A stretch of 18,101 nt of DNA. Source: Bacillota bacterium (GTDB taxonomy: Bacteria; Bacillota; Dehalobacteriia; UBA4068). A program made the translations under genes and the position numbers. This document shows, piece after piece, positions 1 to 6,653 of this stretch. Position 1 is the first letter of the stretch. Each line of letters opens with the position of its first letter. The stretch lies in assembly GCA_009778255.1 (NCBI GenBank), contig WRKD01000202.1, positions 1-18,101 of the forward strand, given 5' to 3'. The notes below the pieces were generated by a model. The model saw only the letters and a program-made list of their open reading frames with translations, did not search any database and was not told the origin of the DNA.

Positions 1-246
1 TTCTGTAAGCAAACGCGTACCATATCCCACTACACGGTAAACAACGCCGATTTGTCCGCGGGCCATATCTATTACGTTTACGCCCAAAGGTCTTTTTAAA
101 AAGGGCTCCATACCCGGCATAGGCGCAATCATTAAAAACTGACCGGGCCGGGCCGACACGCTTATTTGGGGCGCACTTATAGTAAGCGCATAGTAACGCA
201 AACCTATGCGCTCGTTTGCCAGTACTGTGGCTTCCTGTATAATCAA
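1..246 (-). CDS. pyrK: Dihydroorotate dehydrogenase electron-transfer subunit, N-terminal part (runs off the window)
   Basis: PyrK carries FAD and a 2Fe-2S cluster and passes electrons from PyrD to NAD in pyrimidine synthesis in the cytoplasm. Only the first 82 codons are present; the gene continues beyond base 1. The visible protein has the ferredoxin-reductase-like FAD-binding fold signature: GQFLMI, then PFLKRPLGV (the R-P-L/I-S/G flavin-binding motif), then the GQIGVVYRVVGYGTRLL segment typical of PyrK. I chose the TTG start at 246-244 because an AGGAGG site (254-259 on the plus strand as CCTCCT) lies 7 bases upstream and the homology begins right after it. It is divergent from the cyclase gene at 420. 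PyrD is expected next on the left but is not visible. A different member of the same reductase family is possible, but the YRVVGYGT motif favours PyrK. Confidence 0.85.
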   Translation of the reverse strand, partial: MIIQEATVLANERIGLRYYALTISAPQISVSARPGQFLMIAPMPGMEPFLKRPLGVNVIDMARGQIGVVYRVVGYGTRLLTE

Positions 247-354
247 AATCCGTCCTCCTAAAAATATTTATCTAACCCATATTCAAATACATGATTTATT
301 GACAAAATCCTGCCAATCAGCAAAAATATTTATTCATATTATAATTACAAAAAA

Positions 355-365
355 TGTGATATAAT
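355..365 (+). promoter_or_regulatory. Extended -10 promoter of the cyclase gene
   Basis: A perfect TATAAT at 360-365 is preceded by TG one base upstream (TGATATAAT), the extended -10 form of a sigma-A promoter. No good -35 is seen 17 bases upstream, which fits extended -10 promoters. Transcription would begin near 372, giving an untranslated leader of about 48 bases before the ATG at 420. Confidence 0.6.
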
Positions 366-419
366 TAATGCAGCAGAAAAAAATGACGAAAAATAAATAA
401 AATATACCGGAGATACAGC

Positions 420-1073
420 ATGAAAGTGATAGATTTAAGCCATTTCATAAACAAAGATATGCCGGTTTTTCCCGGGGCGGCTCAACCTGAATTAATTCCG
501 GCCATGACTTTTGAACAATATGGTTTTGTCGAAACCATGCTACATATGATGTCTCATACCGGCACACATGTAGATGCGCCCTCTCATATGCTTAAAGGCG
601 CGCCCTCACTTGACGATTATTCAATAAGCAAATTCTTCGGTTTGGCCTTAATCATCGATCACCCCTTATGCGCGGGGCCTAAAATTGAACTTAAGCCCTT
701 ACAGCAGATGAGTGAAAAAATAGGGCGCGCCGAATTTGTGCTTTTTAACACTACTCATAGCCGGAAATGGGGTGCTGAAGATTATTTTAACCACTTTCCT
801 TTATTAACGCCGGAAGCGGCTAAGTTTCTTACTTCTTTTTCTCTTAAAGGAATCGGCGTTGATGCTATATCTTTCGATGAACTAATGTCGGAAACAAGCC
901 CCATACATCATATTTTGCTAAGTTCGGGCTTAATACTGATAGAAAACCTCACAAATTTAAACGGAGTAAAAGGTGAGTATTGCATGTTTGCCGCTCTGCC
1001 GCTAAAATATAAAAACGCCGACGGTTCGCCTGTGCGGGCAATAGCTATAGAAATGGCAAAAGATATATATTGA
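420..1073 (+). CDS. Cyclase family protein (kynurenine formamidase-like metal hydrolase)
   Basis: This 217-residue protein belongs to the cyclase family (PF04199), which includes KynB kynurenine formamidases and isatin hydrolases; these are soluble hydrolases of amide or lactam bonds with a divalent metal, usually Zn or Mn. The diagnostic metal-binding motif HTGTHVDAPSH is present at about residues 46-56, after an N-terminal VIDLSHFINKDMPVFPG segment typical of the family. GGAG at 409-412 is 7 bases from the ATG and supports the start. Length is normal for the family. It stands alone, divergent from pyrK; no tryptophan-catabolism genes are nearby, so the substrate cannot be inferred. Confidence 0.85.
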   Translation: MKVIDLSHFINKDMPVFPGAAQPELIPAMTFEQYGFVETMLHMMSHTGTHVDAPSHMLKGAPSLDDYSISKFFGLALIIDHPLCAGPKIELKPLQQMSEKIGRAEFVLFNTTHSRKWGAEDYFNHFPLLTPEAAKFLTSFSLKGIGVDAISFDELMSETSPIHHILLSSGLILIENLTNLNGVKGEYCMFAALPLKYKNADGSPVRAIAIEMAKDIY

Positions 1074-1129
1074 TTAAAATTCGCTCCAAACTTCTTGTTA
1101 CTTATAGTAGTTTTTGGGTACTAAGTGAC

Positions 1130-1262
1130 TATTGTGGGCACCTTTTAAATACCCGCTCATCACCATCTTCGCTGCCCTTTTTCCGCCCAGACTGCGTTGT
1201 AGCCGCTTCACGTAGCTTTAGGCTACGCTTCAGCTCCTCCGCCTTGCTAGGCGAAAAAATTG
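1130..1262. repeat. Hairpin-rich non-coding block, possible dispersed repeat
   Basis: The 319-base gap 1074-1392 has no convincing gene. Inside it are nested inverted repeats: TTTTTC-CGCC-CAG (1178-1190) can pair imperfectly with CTA-GGCG-AAAAA (1247-1258), enclosing a perfect 6-bp stem CGTAGC/GCTACG (1211-1216/1222-1227), and CGCCT/AGGCG near 1240-1253. The layout suggests a structured intergenic repeat or a degraded bidirectional terminator for the cyclase gene. It is not repeated elsewhere in the window, so its status as a dispersed repeat is inferred. Confidence 0.4.
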
Positions 1263-1392
1263 CTAATGAATATGGCAATTCGGAGTAAATCGAGGCGCTC
1301 TAAAATAAAAAAGGGATTGAAGATTATTTATGGAATTATAAAATGGATTAAACAACCTGTTCATCTTGTTTAACGAAAGGAGATTTACTATT

Positions 1393-2508
1393 ATGAAAAA
1401 AACACTGGCGGCGGCGCTGATACTGTTATTAACAATGTTTATAATAATTGGTTGTGATAACAATAATTCCACTAGCGGCGGGGCGGTTACGCTCTCCAAT
1501 ATCAAAATAGGTTTTGTGCATGTTAGCGACCCCTCTGACATGGGCTATACCTATAACCATGATTTAGGTACGCAAAAAATGATGAAAACATTGGGGTTAA
1601 AAGATACACAAGTAATCAATAAATATAATATTTCTGAAGACAGCAGTTGTGATACCGCCCTGCGTGAATTAGTGGAAGCCGGCTGTCAAATAATCTTTGG
1701 CACCAGCTTCGGTTTTGAAGATTATATGATCGAAGTTGCTAAAGATAATCCCAATATTCAATTCTGCCATGCTACAGGCTGGCAGGCGGCAAAATCCGGT
1801 TTGCCCAATATGCATAATTATTTCGGCGAAATCTACCAAGCCAGATATTTATCTGGTATTGCCGCTGGTTTAAAAACCGAAACTAATAAAATAGGGTATG
1901 TTTCCGCTATGCCTTTTGCCGAATGTATCAGTGGTTATGATGCATTTTATTTAGGCGCCCTTTCTGTTAACCCACAGGTGCTTATGGATGTAATCTATAC
2001 CAATAGCTGGAACGACCCTACCGCAGAAAGCCGCGCCGCCCAAGCTTTAATAGCCCGGGGATGCGATGTTTTGGGCCAACACTGCGACAGCCCTTCGCCA
2101 CAAACCACTGCCGAAGCCAATGGCAAATGGGGGGTGGGTTATAACTCCGATATGATACCGGCGGCGCCTAAGGCAGCACTTACCTCAGCTATTTGGGATT
2201 GGGGAATTTACTTAACATTTGCTGTGCAAACCCTAATAGATGGCAAAACTATTCCGGTAGACTGGAGCGGCGGCTTAAAAGATGGCGTATGCAATCTTTC
2301 CCCGCTTAATGAAGCTATTATTGCGCCCGGTACAGCCGCTGCTATTGAAGAAGCACGTAAAAAAATATTGGGTGGTTGGGATGTTTTTACCGGGCCACTA
2401 TATGATAATAATAATAATTTAGTGGTAGAAGAAGGAGTTACTTTTATTGAGCCTCAAAGCGCACCCAGCTTTGATCATGTTCTACAAGGCATTACAGTAG
2501 TAGAATAA
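1393..2508 (+). CDS. BMP-family lipoprotein, substrate-binding protein of a nucleoside/purine-type ABC importer
   Basis: This is a periplasmic-binding-protein-like lipoprotein of the BMP/PnrA family (PF02608), the extracytoplasmic receptor of nucleoside or adenine ABC importers. The first 25 residues form a lipoprotein signal (MKKTLAAALILLL... then IIIGC), with lipidation expected on the cysteine at about residue 21. The mature protein opens with the family sequence IKIGFVHVSDPSDMGYTYNHD, and later has GQHCDSPSPQ, close to the adenine/nucleoside-binding branch. The ATG at 1393 is preferred over upstream TTG 1366 because GGAG (1379-1382) is 10 bases before it and the signal peptide starts there. 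It is first in an importer operon with the ATPase and permeases downstream, separated by a strong hairpin. The exact ligand is not resolvable from sequence. Confidence 0.92.
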   Translation: MKKTLAAALILLLTMFIIIGCDNNNSTSGGAVTLSNIKIGFVHVSDPSDMGYTYNHDLGTQKMMKTLGLKDTQVINKYNISEDSSCDTALRELVEAGCQIIFGTSFGFEDYMIEVAKDNPNIQFCHATGWQAAKSGLPNMHNYFGEIYQARYLSGIAAGLKTETNKIGYVSAMPFAECISGYDAFYLGALSVNPQVLMDVIYTNSWNDPTAESRAAQALIARGCDVLGQHCDSPSPQTTAEANGKWGVGYNSDMIPAAPKAALTSAIWDWGIYLTFAVQTLIDGKTIPVDWSGGLKDGVCNLSPLNEAIIAPGTAAAIEEARKKILGGWDVFTGPLYDNNNNLVVEEGVTFIEPQSAPSFDHVLQGITVVE

Positions 2509-2537
2509 GAAAAGCATATGTAATTTACTGTTTAATA

Positions 2538-2558
2538 GGGCCGCACAATGTGCGGCCC
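2538..2558 (+). terminator. Intercistronic hairpin after the binding-protein gene
   Basis: A perfect 9-bp GC-rich stem GGGCCGCAC/GTGCGGCCC with an AAT loop sits 29 bases after the lipoprotein stop. It is not followed by a T run, so it is more likely an mRNA-stabilising or partially attenuating element than a full terminator. Such elements commonly give the binding protein higher expression than the rest of an importer operon. Confidence 0.65.
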
Positions 2559-2601
2559 GTTATGCTAACGCGGTCTTTATTAGCAAAAGGATATATGGGA
2601 G

Positions 2602-4167
2602 GTGAAATTTCTGACCACTACAAAAAAAACTCCTTTAGCCATAGAAACACGGGATCTAAGCAAAACATTCGATACTGTGGTAGCAAACTATAAAGTCTGC
2701 CTTGAAGCGGCACGAGGTGAAATTTTAGCCGTATTAGGGGAAAACGGCAGTGGTAAAACCACATTGATGAATATGCTTTCAGGTATATATTTTCCGGATG
2801 AAGGAGAAATTTTTATCAATGGCCAAGAGGTAACCATTCGCTCTCCTATTGACGCCTTCCGTTTGGGTATTGGTATGGTGCATCAGCATTTCAAACTGGT
2901 AGACGTACTGACAGCTACAGATAATATTGTGCTGGGCTTAACTAATAAAGCTTTTTTAGACCGTTCACAATTAAGCGCAAAAATTAGTGAAATTAGCTCT
3001 CGCTATGGCTTTAAATTAGATCCTGAACAAAAAATATATAATATGTCTGTAAGTGAAAAACAAACAGTCGAAATAGTTAAAGTACTGTACCGTGGCGCCG
3101 ATATTTTAATTTTAGACGAGCCGACAGCCGTATTAACGCCCCAGGAAACCGATAAGCTCTTTGATATATTGCATCGCATGAAAGAAGATAATAAATCTAT
3201 TATCATTATAACTCATAAACTAAACGAGGTTATGGCTGTGTCGGACCGTGTGCATATATTGCGCAAAGGGCGTTCTATTGCAACTGTAGATACAGCGGCT
3301 ACCACTACGCAAAAGCTAACGGAAATGATGGTCGGAAGAGCCATAAGCTTAAAGATCGACCGCCCCATAACCGTAAATAAGCAACCTAAATTAGAAGTCA
3401 AGAACCTTACTTGTAAAAACCATGAAGGGCGTACCGTATTGGATGATCTGTGTTTTTCTGTTAATAGCGGCGAAATTTTGGGGGTAGCCGGAGTTGCCGG
3501 TAGCGGGCAAAAAGAATTATGCGAAGCCTTAGCCGGGCTGTTTGCTATACATTCCGGCGAAATACTCTTTCATGATAAAGATAAAATATCAAGTATTGTT
3601 GGCTTACCGCCTATGGAAATTATAAAAATGGGTATATCCTTAAGTTTTGTGCCGGAAGACCGTCTGGGCATGGGGCTGGTAGCCGCCATGGATATGACGG
3701 ATAATGTGATGCTGAGGCATTATTATAAAGGTTCCGGGCCTTTTACAGACCGCAAAAGCTCTTATAGCCTGGCGCAACAGTTAATAAAGCAATTAGAGAT
3801 AAATACCCCCGGTGTTGATATTCCGGTGCGCCTCCTTTCCGGCGGCAATGTTCAAAAAGTATTGCTGGGCAGAGAAATTGCTTCATCGCCCCAAGTCTTG
3901 ATTGTTGCCTACCCCGTACGCGGGCTAGATATCAACTCTTCTTACACCATTTACCGTATGTTAAACGAGGAAAAACAAAGAGGTGTTGCTGTGCTTTTTA
4001 TTGGCGAAGACCTCGATGTTCTCTTGGAGCTGACCGACCGTATCTTGGTATTATGCGGCGGACGTGTGAGCGGTATAGTAGATGCCCAAAAGACTACCAA
4101 AGAACAAGTTGGCTTGCTAATGACGCAAACAAGCGAGGTAAAGAAGGTGAAGTCTCATGCCAAATAA
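2602..4167 (+). CDS. ABC transporter ATPase with two nucleotide-binding domains (nucleoside/sugar type)
   Basis: This 521-residue protein is the duplicated ATPase of the RbsA/NupO class that energises nucleoside import at the inner face of the membrane. Domain 1 has Walker A GENGSGKT (residues 46-53) and Walker B ILILDEP (D172, E173), but its signature is MSVSEKQ (148-154) rather than LSGGQ. Domain 2 has a degenerate Walker A (VAGSGQKE, near 300), an intact LLSGGN signature (413-416) and a non-catalytic Walker B, LIVAYPVRGLDI. Paired intact and degenerate sites are usual for this class. The start is uncertain: GTG 2602 overlaps the best ribosome-binding site GGGAGG (2597-2602), while AAAGGA (2586-2591) could serve it. 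An in-frame CTG at 2611 has ideal spacing from GGAGG. It overlaps the next permease gene by 11 bases. Confidence 0.93.
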   Translation: MKFLTTTKKTPLAIETRDLSKTFDTVVANYKVCLEAARGEILAVLGENGSGKTTLMNMLSGIYFPDEGEIFINGQEVTIRSPIDAFRLGIGMVHQHFKLVDVLTATDNIVLGLTNKAFLDRSQLSAKISEISSRYGFKLDPEQKIYNMSVSEKQTVEIVKVLYRGADILILDEPTAVLTPQETDKLFDILHRMKEDNKSIIIITHKLNEVMAVSDRVHILRKGRSIATVDTAATTTQKLTEMMVGRAISLKIDRPITVNKQPKLEVKNLTCKNHEGRTVLDDLCFSVNSGEILGVAGVAGSGQKELCEALAGLFAIHSGEILFHDKDKISSIVGLPPMEIIKMGISLSFVPEDRLGMGLVAAMDMTDNVMLRHYYKGSGPFTDRKSSYSLAQQLIKQLEINTPGVDIPVRLLSGGNVQKVLLGREIASSPQVLIVAYPVRGLDINSSYTIYRMLNEEKQRGVAVLFIGEDLDVLLELTDRILVLCGGRVSGIVDAQKTTKEQVGLLMTQTSEVKKVKSHAK

Positions 4168-5299
4168 AAGCACATCTACAGATATTAATACACCAGAGCA
4201 TGGGCATATGGCGCCACTGCTGCGCATTGTAAGGCGACCTTCTATTGCGCCCAAAAAAGCAATGCAAATACGCGCGGCAGCCTTATTGGCTGCCCTGGTA
4301 ACCGGAGCATTACTAATTCTACTTTTGGGCCATAACCCGCTTTCAGTTTACTCTGAAATGATAAAAGGCGCTTTCGGCAGTCAAACCGCATTAAGAGAAA
4401 CAATTAAAATTGCCATACCCTTACTGGGCGCAGCACTGGCAGTAGCGCTCTCTTTTAAAATGCGTTTTTGGAATATCGGAACCGAAGGACAAATCCTTAT
4501 AGGAGGTATTGCCGCCAGCTATTTTGCTTTGTTTCAATACCAAAACATGCCATCTTGGCTACTTATACTAACCATGGCATTAGCGGGCATGGTTGCCGGG
4601 GGTTTGTGGGGTATGATACCCGGTCTTTTTAAAGCCAAATGGGGCACAAATGAAACCCTTTTCACCTTGATGTTCAACTATATAGCTCTCGGTTTGCAAA
4701 AGTATTTGCAAAATGGGCCTTGGCGTAAAACAGGCACCGGTTTTCCCATTATCGATATGTTTAAAACCGAAGCCCGTTTACCCAAACTGTTCGGCGTGCA
4801 TGTGGGCTGGCTGATAGTACTGCTTTTAGTGGTTTTGGTCTATTTCTATCTCAAACGTTCCAAACAGGGGTATCAACTTACCGTAGTGGGGCATAGTATC
4901 AACACAGCAAAATATGCCGGAATGCCGGTAAGCAGCGTTATAATCAGGACCATGCTTATTTCCGGAGCCATAGCCGGGCTGGTAGGTTTTTTACAGGTGA
5001 GCGGAGCCGATTATACGCTAACGGAAAACACTGCCGGCGGCGTAGGCTTCACCGCCATCACGGTAGCCTGGCTTTCCAACCTTAACCCTCTAATAATGAT
5101 CGTGTTTTCTTTATTCATTGCTACCTTGCAAAAAGGCGCCAACCGCATCCAAACCACCTTTAAAATTCCGGCTTCCGCCGCCGATGTTTTGATCGGTATT
5201 ATCCTTTTCTTCATGCTGGGCTGCGAGTTCTTTATCAATTACCGCCTAATATTCAGATCAAGAAAGGAGAGCGTAAAAACGCATGGATACGCTGATTAA
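4157..5299 (+). CDS. ABC transporter permease 1 (nucleoside/branched-chain type)
   Basis: This 380-residue integral membrane protein of the BPD_transp_2 class (PF02653) resembles the NupP/YufP permeases of nucleoside importers. A polar cytoplasmic N-terminus of about 40 residues precedes roughly eight to ten hydrophobic segments, the first around residues 42-60 (AALLAALVTGALLILLL). The conserved FWNIGTEGQILIGG segment near residue 108 matches the family's pore-region motif, and GHSINTAKYAGM matches the cytoplasmic coupling loop that contacts the ATPase. The ATG overlaps the end of the ATPase gene by 11 bases, with GAAGGTGA 6 bases upstream, indicating translational coupling. It would pair with the downstream permease to form a heterodimeric channel. 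Confidence 0.92.
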   Translation: MPNKSTSTDINTPEHGHMAPLLRIVRRPSIAPKKAMQIRAAALLAALVTGALLILLLGHNPLSVYSEMIKGAFGSQTALRETIKIAIPLLGAALAVALSFKMRFWNIGTEGQILIGGIAASYFALFQYQNMPSWLLILTMALAGMVAGGLWGMIPGLFKAKWGTNETLFTLMFNYIALGLQKYLQNGPWRKTGTGFPIIDMFKTEARLPKLFGVHVGWLIVLLLVVLVYFYLKRSKQGYQLTVVGHSINTAKYAGMPVSSVIIRTMLISGAIAGLVGFLQVSGADYTLTENTAGGVGFTAITVAWLSNLNPLIMIVFSLFIATLQKGANRIQTTFKIPASAADVLIGIILFFMLGCEFFINYRLIFRSRKESVKTHGYAD

Positions 5300-6260
5300 C
5301 CTGGTTAATGCTGCTGTACTGGCAGGAACGCCGCTATTATTCGGCACTTTAGGGGAAATATTAACAGAAAAATCTGGCAACCTAAACCTTGGGGTAGAAG
5401 GCATGATGTTTATGGGCGCCTTAGCCGGTTTAGCCGGAGTATACCTTGGCGAATCGCTCTTCCCCGGCTTAAGTGGCTTTGCTATTATTCTGTTAGCTAT
5501 TATTTGCTCCTTTGCCTGCGGCGCTTTTGGCGCTTCCATTTATAGCTTCCTTACCGTCAGTTTACGCGCCAATCAGAATGTTACCGGGCTTACCCTAACA
5601 ATCTTTGGCGTTGGTTTTGCTAATTTCTTCGGCGAAGTATTAGCCCGCAGCTCGTCTAGCGGTTATGTGACTATAAGCACGAATGCAAAAATCGCTTTCG
5701 GCAATGCAAACCTGCTGGGACTGAATTCTTTACCTTATATAGGAAAGCTGTTCTTCTCTTATAATGTATTGGTCTATGTCGGTGTAATTTTAGCCGTTTT
5801 GCTGGCAGTATTCTTTAACCGCACCCGTTGGGGACTTAATTTGCGAGCGGTTGGTGAAGATCCGGCCACCGCTGATGCGGCAGGTATCAATGTTGGAAGC
5901 TACAAACATTTGGCTACCATTATTGGCGGTGGTATTTGCGGTATTGGCGGTATGTATATATCGATGGTCACCTGTTCCGGAGTATGGGTGCATAATTGCG
6001 TTAGTGGGCAAGGGTGGATTTCTGTTGCCTTAGTTATCTTTGCCACCTGGAGCCCAACTCGTGCCTTACTAGGCTCGCTGGTCTTCGGCAGCCTTTCTAT
6101 CATGCGTTTATATGTGCCTTTGGGCATACCAATGCAGATTTACGATATCTTCCCCTACATTGCAACCGTATTGGTTCTTATATTCACCAGTATACGTCAA
6201 TCGAAGGAACATAGCATGCCAAAGCATTGCGGTTTGAACTATTTCCGTGAAGAGCGTTAA
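5283..6260 (+). CDS. ABC transporter permease 2 (nucleoside/branched-chain type)
   Basis: This 325-residue permease of the same class (NupQ/YufQ-like) is the second half of the transmembrane channel. It begins DTLINLVNAAVLAGTPLLFGTLGEILTEKSGNLNLGVEGMM; the GNLNLGVEGMM stretch is the family hallmark. GEDPATADAAGINVGSYKH near residue 195 is the coupling loop. It starts inside the first permease gene (17-base overlap), with GGAG at 5266-5269, 13 bases upstream, a rather long spacing that suggests dependence on translation of the previous gene. The operon ends just after it at a strong terminator. Substrate assignment rests on the BMP lipoprotein upstream. Confidence 0.92.
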   Translation: MDTLINLVNAAVLAGTPLLFGTLGEILTEKSGNLNLGVEGMMFMGALAGLAGVYLGESLFPGLSGFAIILLAIICSFACGAFGASIYSFLTVSLRANQNVTGLTLTIFGVGFANFFGEVLARSSSSGYVTISTNAKIAFGNANLLGLNSLPYIGKLFFSYNVLVYVGVILAVLLAVFFNRTRWGLNLRAVGEDPATADAAGINVGSYKHLATIIGGGICGIGGMYISMVTCSGVWVHNCVSGQGWISVALVIFATWSPTRALLGSLVFGSLSIMRLYVPLGIPMQIYDIFPYIATVLVLIFTSIRQSKEHSMPKHCGLNYFREER

Positions 6261-6284
6261 GGCAAGCTAAAATCTGCTAGATGT

Positions 6285-6314
6285 AAAGAAACGGGGTAAG
6301 CCCCGTTTCTTTTT
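6285..6314 (+). terminator. Intrinsic terminator of the ABC importer operon
   Basis: A perfect 12-bp stem AAAGAAACGGGG/CCCCGTTTCTTT with a TAAG tetraloop runs into a T tract (6310-6314). It lies 24 bases after the stop of the second permease. The A-rich left arm could also let it act weakly on the opposite strand, but no gene approaches from that side. Confidence 0.93.
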
Positions 6315-6325
6315 GTGTACATCAA

Positions 6326-6354
6326 TTGACAATACACCTGCTACACATTAATAT
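6326..6354 (+). promoter_or_regulatory. Sigma-A-like promoter upstream of the histidine kinase gene
   Basis: A perfect TTGACA -35 (6326-6331) is followed after 17 bases by TAATAT (6349-6354), a 4/6 match to TATAAT. Predicted transcription starts near 6361, about 290 bases before the kinase start codon, leaving a long leader. Confidence 0.5.
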
Positions 6355-6429
6355 AGCCAAGTTAATAAGCAGATATAGCCTCCACCAATAATTGGACATC
6401 TTTATATATTATAAATAGTAGAATAATAT

Positions 6430-6462
6430 GTTGAAAAGCGCCATTTCAACTAATTTTTTTTT
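6430..6462 (+). terminator. Terminator-like hairpin inside the kinase leader
   Basis: A 7-bp stem GTTGAAA/TTTCAAC (6430-6436/6444-6450) with a 7-base loop is followed by a run of nine T (6454-6462). The stem is AT-rich and weak, but the T run is long. With the promoter at 6326 it would end a transcript of about 100 bases, so it may be an attenuator or the end of a small RNA. Further down, a 6-bp hairpin ATGCTT/AAGCAT (6516-6531) lies within a possible longer CTGCG/CGCAG pairing (6486-6490/6552-6556). No known riboswitch was recognised in the leader. Confidence 0.45.
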
Positions 6463-6653
6463 CAAAAAATACGATATTATTATTACTGCGAGTTTCCTTG
6501 AACCTATTAAAACAAATGCTTGACCAAGCATACATTAGTACAGTTTCTTTGCGCAGGTGAACGAGGCGAAAGGAATAATTACAATTATCACTTTAAATGA
6601 CGCATAAAGCAGTTTTAGATTAACTTTTTTTACCGTAGCGGAGGCAGTGAATA

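Noticed and set aside
1070..1288. 72-residue open frame overlapping the end of the cyclase gene
   Set aside because: No ribosome-binding site, composition unlike the neighbours, and it runs through the inverted-repeat block; no recognisable domain.
1289..1392. Purine riboswitch upstream of the nucleoside-type importer
   Set aside because: Looked for the conserved purine-aptamer core and loop-loop elements; none seen. Only TTGAAG and TATAAA-like boxes at poor spacing (14 bases) are present.
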